Shown: in pieces, positions 18,565 to 28,700 of the stretch | Layout of the letters: the number at the start of each line of letters is the position of its first letter | Numbering within the stretch: the stretch's first letter is position 1 | Source of the DNA: VRUE01 sp963774555 | GTDB lineage: Bacteria; Actinomycetota; Thermoleophilia; Solirubrobacterales; 70-9 | NCBI GenBank assembly: GCA_963774555.1 | Contig: CAVZFL010000002.1 | Coordinates: forward strand, 372,001-436,000 | Direction of reading: 5' to 3' | DNA: 64,000 nucleotides | Position numbers and translations under genes: made by a program | Notes under the pieces: model-generated | Databases searched by the model: none | The model's input: the letters and a program-made list of their open reading frames with translations, nothing else | What the model was told of the DNA's origin: nothing

Positions 18565-21500
18565 TCACCTCGATGTTTCCTGGGCCGGACGAGGCCCAAG
18601 CCTCGGCAACACTCGCTCGAGCGGTTTGGGCAGCCACCAGACTCGGTCGCCGATGATCAGCATCAGGGCCGGCAGCAACACGAGTCGCACCACCGTCGCG
18701 TCAAGTGCAACCGCCACCGCCAAGCCGGTGCCAAGCTGGCTGACGGTCGCGATCGGCGCGGCGGCAAAGGCAATGAAGACCGTGAGCATGATCGCCGCTG
18801 CACCACTAATCACCCTCGCGGTCCGCTGCAGCCCGGTGCGAACCGCCTCCTCGTTCGTCGCTCCCCCCTCCCTGCACTCGCGCATGCGGCTGAGCAGGAA
18901 GACCGCGTAGTCGATCGAGAGCCCGAAGACGATGCCGAAGATGCCCGCGGCGCCGATTGCATCGACGTAGTCGTGCCCCCCCAGCGGCCACCCTGCGGGA
19001 ACGCCAAAGAGCAGCGTGAGCACACCGAAGGCAACCGCGACGGTAAGGAGGTTGAGCGCAACGGCGAGCGCCGCCAAGGGAACCGAACGCAGGATCAGGA
19101 CGAGCGCAAGGAACGTGATCACTGCGATCGCAGCGATCGCAGTCGGGATCCGACTGGTGACCGCGTTGGTGTAGTCGGCGAGTTCTGCCGGCGGTCCCGC
19201 GACACCGGTTCGCATGCCAGAGGTGCGTTCGAGTGCAGCGGCGTCCCGGCGGAGGCGGCCATAGAGAGCTTCCGAGCCTGGGGTGTCGAAGGCCTGCCGG
19301 GGAACGATCAGCAGTCGCACCGCCTGGCCGCCATGAGCGAGGTCCACTACCTGACCCGCCCGTTCGCGCTGCGCTAGAGATGCCCCGTCGAGGGCGGAAA
19401 GCGCGAAGTAGCCGGAGTCGAAGATGTGCGGCGAGCCGCGTCGCAGTTGGGCGAGCTGAGAACGCTGGCGCGCGGCGGAGCTGTGGACCCGGCTGCCGGC
19501 GCGTGCGAGACCACGTTGTAGCGGGGCGGAGCGGTGGAAGCCGTCGGCGAGGTGGCGCTGGAGCACGCCGGCGCCGGCGTCGAGCGCTCCAAGACCGCCG
19601 GCAAGCCGTGCGGCCGCACTGTCGATCCGCGCCAGGCCGGCCGGTAGCGGTTGCGAGGCATTGGCCAGGCGTGCCGCACCGCGATGCAACCTCGCGCTGC
19701 CGCGAGCCAGTCTCACCTGGCCGTTGTGGAGTCGTGAGGCGAGCGCGTGGGCGCGCTTGGCCTGATTGCGAGCCAGCCCCAGGGCTTCGACAAGACGATC
19801 CGCTTCCGCTGCCGCCGGGCCAAGCGCGGGGTCCGCTCTCGCAGCTTCATGCAGTGACTGGCGTAGGCGCCGTGCCCGCGTGAGGCCGCCATGACGAATC
19901 ACGGGGAGCAGTCCACGCAGTTCGTCGGCAAGAGAGCGGCTGGCAAGGGCGGCGTTGCGCTGGCCCTCGCTCAGGTTCCCGGAGCCCCGATCGATACGTC
20001 CCAGGGCGCCCGCAGCACCGCTGGCCCCAGTGGCGGCGCGCTCGAGGCCGCTGGCGATCTGCGCCGCTCCTTCCTGCGCCCGTCCCGATCCGTCGGCAAG
20101 CAGGCCGGCACCGGCGGTCGCCCTGGCCAGCCCGCCCCGCAGGTTGCCGACGGCACCCGTCGCCTCGCCGAGGCGCCGGCCGAGACGGCCCAGCCCCACC
20201 GACCCGGTATCCCCGTGGTCGGCGAGCAACCGATCGGCCCGATGGCGCAGAGGCGCGATCCGGCGGGCAATCCGGTCGGGGCCGATCACCGCCCGCACTC
20301 CCGGGTCGGCGGCAATCCGGCGCTCGGCACGAGCGATCGCGGCCAGCGTGCCGGCCGTCGTGATCGGCCCCGCCTCGGTGGCAGCGACCATCTCGAAGGG
20401 GGCATCCCAACCGGGGCCGACGGCGCGATCGATCGTTTCGGCGTCCTTGCGCACGGAGTTTGAGGCCGGCAGCTGCGAGACACTCGGCGGACCGGTACGC
20501 AGCGCCAGCGCAGGCGCCGCCAAGAGGAGCAGGGCGCCACCGATCGACGCTGCCGCCAGACGCGGACGAGCAAGCGCGACACCAACGACGCTCATCGGCC
20601 GCACGCGCCCCCGGCCAACCGGCATCTGCCAACGATCGATGCGATGCCCGATCAAGGCCAGCAGCGGCGGCGCAACGAGGACAGCGATCGCCACACTGAT
20701 GCCGGTGACGACGATCGCCGCACCGGCAAGCGAGAGGAAGAGGTTGCCCGGCATTACCCACAGAGTCACCAGCATGGCCAGGGCAACCGTCAACCCTGCG
20801 TACGCGGTGGTGCGCCCCGCGGTCCCCCTCGCCCGCCAAGCAGCATCGACCGGCTCCACCCCAACCCGCAGCTCCTCTCGAAAGCGAGAGACGATCAGCA
20901 GCGAGTAATCGACGCCAAGCGCGAGCCCCATCATCGAGCACACGGTGAGGGCGAAGGCGTCGATGGCTACGTGCGGGGCGGCGAGCGCCAACACACCCCT
21001 AGCGGAGAGCACCGTGGCGGCACCGAAGCAAAGGGGGATCGCTGCGGCAATCGGAGAACGGAAGACGAAAAGCAGGACCAGGAGGAGCAGTGGAAGCGCG
21101 ATCAGCTCCGAGATCGTCGTGGATCTGACCGATTCATCCTGGATTGCGTTTGAGAGCGTTGCGAACCCGGTTTGCGTCGCGGTGACCGGAGGTTCGATCC
21201 TGGCCGCCAGCATTCGGTTGACGAAGTGAACCGCTTTTCCGGAGCTCCCGGGGGAAGAAACCTGGACTCCGACCGCAATCAGTACTTCCCGAGGAGAGAG
21301 CCGCAGGCCGTCACCCTGCCGTACCCGGCTCCAAGGGGAAAGAACCTGCGACCTCGAATCCGAGCGAAGCGACCGAACCAGTGCCCGACCTTGATCGGCG
21401 ATCGAGCCGCTAGGGCCGCTTAGCAAGATGACAAAAGGCGTCGACTCGCCAAAGTGAACCTTCAGGATCCTCTCTGCCCGTCTGGACGCGGCTCCTGGCA

Positions 21501-21627
21501 CGCTCACCGTCGTCGGCTCCAACTCGCCGGCCACAGCAAGGCCCGCGACGGTCAAGGCTGCGATCAGGGACAAGGCGATCGCCAGCGATGAGCGCGGACG
21601 CCCCAGGCCAGCGCTGGTCGGGCTCAT
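18565..21627 (-). CDS. MMPL/RND-superfamily membrane transporter
   Basis: About 1020 aa. Two RND halves are visible. Each has one N-terminal helix, a large extracytoplasmic domain and a helix bundle with the MMPL motif (GLALGVDYSLLIVSRFREEL in half 1, GLSIDYAVFLLSRMRE in half 2). The second external domain (about residues 480-760) is long, Ala/Gly/Arg-rich and probably coiled coil, with repeated GLARA/ARLA units. Mycobacterial relatives export lipids; the cargo here is unknown. The operon continues into two secreted proteins (18030, 17211). Start ambiguous: ATG at 21627 or TTG at 21648; no clear ribosome site. Confidence 0.88.
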   Translation of the reverse strand: MSPTSAGLGRPRSSLAIALSLIAALTVAGLAVAGELEPTTVSVPGAASRRAERILKVHFGESTPFVILLSGPSGSIADQGRALVRSLRSDSRSQVLSPWSRVRQGDGLRLSPREVLIAVGVQVSSPGSSGKAVHFVNRMLAARIEPPVTATQTGFATLSNAIQDESVRSTTISELIALPLLLLVLLFVFRSPIAAAIPLCFGAATVLSARGVLALAAPHVAIDAFALTVCSMMGLALGVDYSLLIVSRFREELRVGVEPVDAAWRARGTAGRTTAYAGLTVALAMLVTLWVMPGNLFLSLAGAAIVVTGISVAIAVLVAPPLLALIGHRIDRWQMPVGRGRVRPMSVVGVALARPRLAAASIGGALLLLAAPALALRTGPPSVSQLPASNSVRKDAETIDRAVGPGWDAPFEMVAATEAGPITTAGTLAAIARAERRIAADPGVRAVIGPDRIARRIAPLRHRADRLLADHGDTGSVGLGRLGRRLGEATGAVGNLRGGLARATAGAGLLADGSGRAQEGAAQIASGLERAATGASGAAGALGRIDRGSGNLSEGQRNAALASRSLADELRGLLPVIRHGGLTRARRLRQSLHEAARADPALGPAAAEADRLVEALGLARNQAKRAHALASRLHNGQVRLARGSARLHRGAARLANASQPLPAGLARIDSAAARLAGGLGALDAGAGVLQRHLADGFHRSAPLQRGLARAGSRVHSSAARQRSQLAQLRRGSPHIFDSGYFALSALDGASLAQRERAGQVVDLAHGGQAVRLLIVPRQAFDTPGSEALYGRLRRDAAALERTSGMRTGVAGPPAELADYTNAVTSRIPTAIAAIAVITFLALVLILRSVPLAALAVALNLLTVAVAFGVLTLLFGVPAGWPLGGHDYVDAIGAAGIFGIVFGLSIDYAVFLLSRMRECREGGATNEEAVRTGLQRTARVISGAAAIMLTVFIAFAAAPIATVSQLGTGLAVAVALDATVVRLVLLPALMLIIGDRVWWLPKPLERVLPRLGPRPAQETSR

Positions 21628-21833
21628 ATTGACACTACGCCGCGCCAACCCTGCGGGTCCGGAGCGCCTTCATCTGGACCGATAGGCCAACGCCGCATCT
21701 CTTCAGATGTGTACTCCCGAGGGTCGCGGCTGCACACCCAGGGCCGGCAGCGGCGCCTGGAGCTTCGGCCGTCCCGAGGCACGCTTCCTCCAGCTCGGTG
21801 CCAGCGATGGAGAAATTTGAACTTCAGAACAGC

Positions 21834-21867
21834 CCCGCCCGAACGGCGTTGCTGCCGTTCGGGCGGG
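21834..21867 (-). terminator. hairpin after the collagen-like gene
   Basis: Perfect 14-bp inverted repeat (cccgcccgaacggc … gccgttcgggcggg) with a 6-nt loop, about 55 bp past the stop of the collagen-like gene and upstream of the MMPL gene. No strong T-tract. The rest of the gap 21628-21921 shows nothing else I can support. Confidence 0.55.
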
Positions 21868-21921
21868 ACCCAAAGTAAGGTTGCGCTTGATTCCACGCGC
21901 ACCTAGGCTTGGAGGCCTGTG

Positions 21922-22677
21922 CTAGCCGGCAGTAGCCGCCCAGGATCCCTTTGCAAATGCGTTTCCTTCCCTCACTTCAAACGGCAGCACATCGCCATAT
22001 TCGTTTGCCGCTTCCCACAGCGAGGAGTTGCCGAGGGTTATCACCGAAGCGTTTTCCGCGACCTTCAGGTAGATACACAGGAAGCCTTGGCTGGCTTTAG
22101 GTTCTGTCGGACTCCCTGGACATGCTTGTTCAAATGCTTCTTGGGATTTTGCTTCTTCACCGTTGGGGAAGATCTTGGCTTCTCCATCCAGCACTTCGAT
22201 GCCAAGGGGAAGTCCGGCGAAAAACTGGACCACGGTGGTCAACGGCGACCCAATACGAGCCGGAAAGGTGATCGGCACCATTGACACGTCGCCATTGGCT
22301 TTTGCATTCGGGCCACCCGAGGTACCCCAAACGCCAGCTAGCGTTTGGCCTTTGGCAAGTGGTACAGCCGGATTGAAGGTCCCATTCGCACCAGCTGCAC
22401 CAGTTGGGCCTGTTGGGCCAGTTGACCCATCTTTGCCCGCTGGTCCGGCAGGACCTTGTGGTCCAGCGCCACCCGCCGAGCCTGGAGCGCCCGCCGGTCC
22501 CGTCGGGCCCGTCGGGCCCCTCTTTGGCTTTGGCTTCTTCTTCGAGGCGACTGCGCTGCTGCTACTGCCCGAGTTTCCGGCCGCGAAAGCGCCACCGACC
22601 ATCGCGAAGACCAGTGCGACGACGGCGATCGCAGTGGCCGGACTCAGCCTGAGACGACTGCCTATCTTTGAGAACAT
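21922..22677 (-). CDS. secreted collagen-like protein
   Basis: 251 aa. The N-terminus is a signal/anchor segment (LSPATAIAVVALVFAMVGGAFAA). Then come a Lys-rich linker (SKKKPKPKRG), about 17 Gly-x-y triplets rich in GPT/GPA (residues 53-100) and a globular C-terminal domain (~150 aa) with two cysteines (AFEQACPGSP, GFLCIYLKV). Bacterial collagen-like proteins form triple-helical stalks at the surface. Here the repeat is short. The gene has a strong promoter at 22857-22885 like those of operons A and B, suggesting co-regulation. Confidence 0.8.
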   Translation of the reverse strand: MFSKIGSRLRLSPATAIAVVALVFAMVGGAFAAGNSGSSSSAVASKKKPKPKRGPTGPTGPAGAPGSAGGAGPQGPAGPAGKDGSTGPTGPTGAAGANGTFNPAVPLAKGQTLAGVWGTSGGPNAKANGDVSMVPITFPARIGSPLTTVVQFFAGLPLGIEVLDGEAKIFPNGEEAKSQEAFEQACPGSPTEPKASQGFLCIYLKVAENASVITLGNSSLWEAANEYGDVLPFEVREGNAFAKGSWAATAG

Positions 22678-22856
22678 ATCTTCTCCCGAAAGTACGTTGG
22701 TTGTGCGTACGGATGCGGTTCCAAGGCACCCGCATGCGTCTACCTGGCGAGATCCTGCTTGCTGTGATCGGCCGGCCGCTCCCCCCTAATGTCTGCTCTT
22801 CCCCTAGCCCCCAGCTTCCGATGGGCGCCGCTAGGCAACGCATCGTTCCTTAGGTC

Positions 22857-22885
22857 ATAATATGGTACCGCGAAATTTGTGTCAA
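22857..22885 (-). promoter_or_regulatory. promoter of the collagen-like gene
   Basis: TTGACA (22880-22885), 17 bp, TATTAT (22857-22862) on the minus strand. The bases around the -35 (tgtcaaggaac on the plus strand) recur exactly at the promoters of operon A (29461) and operon B (40801). Confidence 0.7.
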
Positions 22886-22942
22886 GGAACGTAAAGGTAT
22901 TTCACCGGGCAAGCAGTGGCTGTCGACTGCGCCTCCTTCCGT

Positions 22943-24040
22943 CTTGGCCGGTCGATTGCCCGGACTACTAACCGCGGTGGCTGCTCCCGCCTCTGCTTCT
23001 TTTCTCGCCCCTCTTCCTCCCCTTCCCCCCGCAGCTATTCCCAACCACGGGGCTGAAGTCATGTGCCTTGCCGTTTTGCCCGGTGAGATCGGCCTTTGCA
23101 CGCTGGGTGGCGCGGCAGAGGTCGGTCGAGTTGACGATCAGGCTCTTGCGGGCGCCTTGCATGTTCAAGATGACCTTGGAGACGGGGGCGTCGGGGACCG
23201 AGGAGAAGGTGCTGCGCAGCTGTCCTTTGACCGAGTCGACGTGGCCGACGACGTTGAGGTCGACGATGCCGTGCAGGGCAAAGACCAGGTCGGGTAGCTC
23301 ATGGGTGGAGGAGCGCAGGTAGACCGGGCCTTGCAGGGGTTCGTCCAGTAGGGGGCTGAAGGCCTTGATGTGGCCGTAGATCGATCCTGGGGGACATTGA
23401 TTGGCGGCGAACTGGACCCTGGTGCAGACGGTGCGGAAGTGACCCTGTTCGACGAAGACCGAGCGGGGCAAGGTGACCTGGGCTTTGCCAATGTTGGCAT
23501 CGCCCGCTCGGGGGCGGACCACAGCGCGAAGGGCGGGGAAGCCGCCCCTGTGGGTGGAGCCCGAGAGCTTCAAGGAGAGCTTTGGCTTGAAGCCAAGGAG
23601 CGAGCAGTTGGCGGCCTGGAAGCGCGCGGAGAGCGATATCGGGGAATCATCGGCGGAGCTAAAGACGTCGTTGCCCCCGCCCCAAAGCGTGGCGTCAAAG
23701 GCGAGTGGATCGCAGTTCGTCGGGTTGAGGGTGAAGTCGGGGCGATCGACGTAGGCGCGGATGTCCCTGACCTTGAGCGGGATGCCGGCGAGGATGTGGG
23801 GCAGGGGGTCTGAGTGAGATCCGTCGACTTCGCCTTTGCCAGTATCGGGGTTCAGTCGCAGGGCTTGGCGGGTGACGATGGTGCCGACGTCGAAGGGGCC
23901 GGCGACCGCGGGGACTATTGCCACCACGCTGAGGGGGTCGCCGCCATAGGGGCCGGCGAGGTAGAGCTTCCCTTCGGCATAGGTGAGCACGGAGCCGACG
24001 CCGGCGCCGCCGAGGACGTGGCCTATTTCAGAGTTCGCGG
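22943..24040. repeat. duplicated block, copy A (3' part of the 22968 gene)
   Basis: About 1.1 kb nearly identical to 34298-35395, covering the last third of the gene, its stop and about 25 bp beyond. Upstream of about 24040 the two genes drop to ordinary paralogue similarity. The right boundary is approximate. Confidence 0.8.
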
Positions 24041-25769
24041 GGCAGCTGGGGGCGGCTCGCTCGGCCAAGCCCGTCTTTGCCTTGGCGGCCTCGATCGCCG
24101 CGTCGGGGCAGCGTGAGACTCCGGCGAGCTTGGCCGCCAGGCCCTGGGGCAAAACCGTGGAGAACTTGGTCAGGTCCTGGTCGCCGTCTTCGCGGGTCAG
24201 GTGGAGGTAGGAGGGGGAGAAAGAGGCGGCGTTGTTGTTGATCGTTCCCGCTGTAAAGCCTGGATGGAAGGGCGGCGTCCCGGTCGGGCAGGGGCCGCCG
24301 TTGACGCCACGGTCGATCGTGAAGCTCGGGTGCAGGGTGACCGGATGCGCTGGATCGGCCCAGGAGGTGAAGGTGGCCGTCGATTGGTAGGTGCCGCAGG
24401 TGGGGGGTGTGACCAGGGGGCTGCGGGCGCCTTCGCGGAAGTGGAGCTCGAAATCCGAAACTGGCAGCTGTGGAATGCCGTCGAAGGTCGTAACCAGCCG
24501 CCCGGTTCTGGGATCGAGTTCGACCTTGCCGGCCAGCTTCACGATCACGCCACGCTCCGGGATGCGGAGGACCATGTAGAGAGCAATCAGGGTGCCGAAG
24601 GGGTTTTCGAGGGGCTTGGCGATGAACAGAGAGCCAGTGGCAGGTAGATTCGAGAGCGGACTAATTGCAGATACCGAGCCGATCTTCGATGTTTCCGGGC
24701 AGCCGTCGTTGGGTCCCGAACTAAGTGTCACGGCTTCAAAATTGCTCTTTGAACAGACTCCCAAGCCGACCGCCTGGGAGGGATTGACCGTCACGTCCTC
24801 AGGAAGGATCACTTCGGCACCCTTCTGCGCGGCCTCGGCAGTCAGGTCGGGATCCTCTAGCCCTTTGGTGGGGAATTCGAGCTTGGCGTCCAAACCCGCG
24901 CCGCTCTCGGCCTGCTGGGTCGTTGGCACCAGCGACAGTCTCGGCCTGAACTTGAGCTGACCGCAGCCGCTATTGGGCAACATCGGAGCGAATGTCTCGA
25001 CGCTCAGGTCGGGCAAGGCATAGGGGATGGCAGTGAACTTCACCCCCTGCGGGACACCGCAACGGGTCGGGTTGAGGGTGTAGGGGACCGGGACGAGATT
25101 GGCCGAACGTTTGCCGCCTGGGGTTTCGGGCGAACCGCCGTTGTGTAGAGACTCATAGGGAGTGATCCGCTGAGCATCGTGGCTTTCGCTCGCTGGGTTG
25201 CCCCAGATCGTATTGACCGCTGAAACCAGTGGCAGCAGCGAGCTGGCGCCTTCGACCATCGCTGTGGCGGCGTATTCGTCGTCGGGGCGCAACCTGGTGT
25301 CGACCAGTACCGGGTAGATCTGCGCGATGAAGCCGAGCCGAGCCGGCTCGCCATAGCGCGGTTTCATGTTGTAGATCGGCTCGAAGAGATTCTCCAGCGC
25401 TCCTTCGGAGGCAAGTTCGACTTCGACAATGCCTACCTGGGAGGCTTGAGGGCAGCCGGTTTCGTTGGTTTTGTCATTGACGTCGGTGGTGATGAGCTGC
25501 TTGGCGGTGCAGGTGGGGATGGCGGTGGGGTTGGCGAGCAGGCCCGGGGGGAAATCAAAGAAAAGGTCGCGGGTGGTCGACGGCAGTTGGCCTTTCCCGT
25601 CCTTTTTCAGCCTCAGCGAGACCGTGAGGTCGGGGTGGGCCCCTGCCTGCGCGCTCGAGGTCGAGGCGGCGGCAGACTCGATTCCGTATTCATCGGGGTC
25701 AGCCTGGGCATAGGAGGTAAGTACGGCGGCAACCAAAGTCGCGAGGAGGATCGAAGCGAGGCACTTCAT
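22968..25769 (-). CDS. large secreted modular protein A2 (operon A, second gene)
   Basis: 933 aa. The ATG at 25769 overlaps the stop of the preceding gene (ATGA) behind a CAGGAG ribosome site, so it is translationally coupled. Signal peptide MKCLASILLATLVAAVLTSY. The body holds four related modules, each opening with C-P..S.IG.V (CPQASQVGIVEVE, CPETSKIGSVSAI, CPANSEIGHVLGG, CPPGSIYGHIKAF). The second and fourth continue G-x-V/L-F/Y-hydrophobic … L-x-G-x-V. The C-terminus is strongly basic (GKGRKRGEKRSRGGSSHRG). No enzyme motif is seen. A surface or matrix protein held by a cationic tail is my inference. Paralogue of the 34322 gene. Confidence 0.75.
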   Translation of the reverse strand: MKCLASILLATLVAAVLTSYAQADPDEYGIESAAASTSSAQAGAHPDLTVSLRLKKDGKGQLPSTTRDLFFDFPPGLLANPTAIPTCTAKQLITTDVNDKTNETGCPQASQVGIVEVELASEGALENLFEPIYNMKPRYGEPARLGFIAQIYPVLVDTRLRPDDEYAATAMVEGASSLLPLVSAVNTIWGNPASESHDAQRITPYESLHNGGSPETPGGKRSANLVPVPYTLNPTRCGVPQGVKFTAIPYALPDLSVETFAPMLPNSGCGQLKFRPRLSLVPTTQQAESGAGLDAKLEFPTKGLEDPDLTAEAAQKGAEVILPEDVTVNPSQAVGLGVCSKSNFEAVTLSSGPNDGCPETSKIGSVSAISPLSNLPATGSLFIAKPLENPFGTLIALYMVLRIPERGVIVKLAGKVELDPRTGRLVTTFDGIPQLPVSDFELHFREGARSPLVTPPTCGTYQSTATFTSWADPAHPVTLHPSFTIDRGVNGGPCPTGTPPFHPGFTAGTINNNAASFSPSYLHLTREDGDQDLTKFSTVLPQGLAAKLAGVSRCPDAAIEAAKAKTGLAERAAPSCPANSEIGHVLGGAGVGSVLTYAEGKLYLAGPYGGDPLSVVAIVPAVAGPFDVGTIVTRQALRLNPDTGKGEVDGSHSDPLPHILAGIPLKVRDIRAYVDRPDFTLNPTNCDPLAFDATLWGGGNDVFSSADDSPISLSARFQAANCSLLGFKPKLSLKLSGSTHRGGFPALRAVVRPRAGDANIGKAQVTLPRSVFVEQGHFRTVCTRVQFAANQCPPGSIYGHIKAFSPLLDEPLQGPVYLRSSTHELPDLVFALHGIVDLNVVGHVDSVKGQLRSTFSSVPDAPVSKVILNMQGARKSLIVNSTDLCRATQRAKADLTGQNGKAHDFSPVVGNSCGGKGRKRGEKRSRGGSSHRG

Positions 25770-28700
25770 TGCTCCTGAGCCCCCGAATGGGCCCGGACCT
25801 TGCGGTGCGGCTTCCCCCCCTTGTGCTTGGGATGCCTCGTGCAGCGCCGCTTGGTGCGGCGGGGGGCGCGCTTTGCCCTGGGCTTGGGACAAGGTTTGGC
25901 GGGTTTTGGATTTCCCGATCCGCGCGATGTCTGGTGCGGATCTTCGGGAGCGGCAACCAAGGGCTGACAGGCTTCGCCCAGGCATTCGCCAGGTTGCGCT
26001 CCTTCTTCGGCATAGCCGCCTTCGACCCGCGCGTCGTAGATCGATGGCGTGCCATCAGGGTCGCGGTCAACCAGAGCATCGGAGCTGAGGAAGAAGACGT
26101 CTCGGCCATCGGGTGTCATCGCGTAGAGGTACTCCTCTCCTTCGCTGTCTCCGGAGGAGATCAGGGAGAGGCAACCTTCCTCACGCGCGCAACCTCCGGT
26201 ATCTCTCGCCTCCCACTCATAGACATCGAGCTTTTTGTCACCGTCCGCGGAGATGAGACGATCGGCGCTTTGGAAGAAGACCATCCTGCCGTCGGACGAG
26301 ACATTGTCGATATGGGAAAGCGAATTGACCGGGGGGAAAGGCTGGGCAACCGAGGGCGGCGCCTTGGACTCCAGTCGGGCGTCGGATGCAGCCGCTGTGC
26401 CGGTCGGGTTGCAGGAAATGCAGACGAGCTGGTTCGGCGGCCCCGCTTGACTGTCGTAGCGATAAATCTCTCGATGCCCGTCGCTCGGATAGCCGGTGAG
26501 ATCCGCGCGGGACTCGAAGACGAGCACAGTGCCGCTAGGGTTGGTGCGCGAGGGATCGTTGGCGGGGCCGGTGGTCGTACCGGGATTGAAGGCATCGCTT
26601 GCCCAAAGACCCAGGCCGCCGAAGCCGGCTTCCCCGCTGATGTCGATTGGATCGACGATTGCAAGGAAGCGCGCCGCGGAGCCGTCCCACGCGTAGAGAT
26701 TTTCCTCGCCGGCTTTTGCCTTCGCCCCGTGGCCGTTTTCTTCTTCTCCACTGAGAACGGCCTTGGAGAGGAAGTAGACATGGGAGCCGTCTTCAGAGAC
26801 GTTGACCAACGTCGAGTCGCCGCCAACGCCGATAGCAATCGGTTCATGGCCACCTTCTCCGACACAGCCGCCTTCGTCCAAGTCGCAAGCGAAGACATCG
26901 CCGCCTTGGAGGTAGATGATCCGCGTGCCGTCAACTGAGATACCTCCGAAGATCGGGCTACCCGTCGCGACCTCGAGAGTTTCAGTACCGTCGACCCGCA
27001 CGTAGAGCGCCGAGCCAACCGAGAAGGCGATTACGGAGCCATCGGCGGAGGTGCTGCGGTAGACGGCCCCCACCCCGGGGGTGACGTCCCCGGGCAAGAG
27101 CGACACGCAGCGGGTTGGACCGCCTGGGATTCGTTCGTAGATCGCGTTGGTTTTGGAAGGCGGCGCACATGTCTCCAACCGTTGGGCTGGAGCGCTGTTG
27201 TTGTTGTCGGTCGCAAAGATGATCCGCCCCCCGGGACCGATCCATTTCCCTCGCGCCCGCGGTTCGAAGCCGAGGCTGCCACAGCCGATCCACTCGAAAC
27301 GACCTTCGGGTTGGCCTTCAGGGAGACAATTGGAACTGTGTTTTGTCCCCACCGGAACCCTGAGATAGTTGGCTTCGCCTCCCGACGGGGGGGGCACGGG
27401 GTTGACGAGAGTGCCCTGTTCGCCTTCCACATTCCAAAACGCATAGCGGTGGTCTGCGGAGATGCCACCTGGATGCGGCCTGCGAGCCTGCGCCCCCGAG
27501 ATTCCGGTGAAGGAGGTATCCCAACCTGCTACGGGATCCCGCAGCGCCTCGTAGGTGTCCTGGTTGCCCCCGCCGCCGATGCCGGGCAGTGAGCCACTGA
27601 GCGTGCCGAAGACGAGACTGTCGCCACTCGGCGAGGCGAGCCTGGTGTCAAAGCCGATTCCACCGAAGCCTTCACCCAGCATGGCCATAGTCGGGATGCG
27701 CCCATTGGTATCGGGGGGCGTGACGAGCTCATAGGCACGGCAGTCGGGCAGTACCGCGGACGAATCGATACGAAGGGCAGCGTTGGGGCAGGGCAGCAGC
27801 GAGGTTGGCGGCACAGCGTATGCCGTGAAGCTCGCATCAGGGCCTTCTCTACAGGGTTCATGAGGTGTTTTCGCAACACCTTCTCCGATCGTCGTGCATT
27901 CCGCGTTGGCCGCAACAAGGCGGAAGCGGTAGGCGACCCCCGGTTCGAGACCAGAGATGGGCTCCGAGACCGCCGCGAAGTTCCCTCCGGCACCGCCATC
28001 GGCATCGATAACCGGAACGGATTTCGAGCTCGCATAGCCGTTGTCTTCAAAGTCCCGCTGGGTGGTGTATTCGAAGCGATAAGTCGTCGAAAGACCATGT
28101 GAATTCAGTTCAGCTCGAAGCACTGCCTCGGCTTCGCCGATTTCCACAGCGGCCTGACCGCGAATCTCGGGTGGGCCTTCGAGTCTAGGAGCATAGGCGT
28201 AAAGGTGCGAGTTGGTCTTCGTCGTGCCGACCGCAATAAAGACATGACCGGGATTAGGGCTTTCATATTTCCCGACGTTGCAGGGTTCGCTCGGCCCGGA
28301 TCCCGTCCAGCAGGGCGAGTCGACTGCAATATCAACGTTGTCTTCGAAAAATTTCGGCGCTTCAGGGAGTTCGCCTAGGTCCGGATCCGCTTCCGCAAAC
28401 TGAGGGCACCCCCCAGGGCTGTCGGTAAAGCGATCAACGACCCCGTGACCGATGTCGTAGACGTAAAGGTCCCCATTCGACTGATCGAGCGAGATCGCAC
28501 CGCCAATTGCTCCAAAATCGAATTCCCCGACGGGGGTGTCGGAGCCGTCTAGTTCGCATTTCGTCTTTCCATCGGCACCCTTGAAGACAAAGACCGTGGC
28601 CAGCCGCTCCGCGATTTTATCCCCGGTTCGGGCAGCATAAACATCGCTGCTAACCCCGCTGACATCCATCGCGGTCATTGCAATTGTCGCCCCTTCACCG

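Noticed and set aside
18145..19377. 410-codon open frame on the plus strand
   Set aside because: Shadow of the MMPL gene and the small secreted gene; no family features.
21624..21902. 92-codon minus-strand frame between the MMPL and collagen-like genes
   Set aside because: Arg-rich translation without features; it contains a 14-bp hairpin better explained as a terminator.
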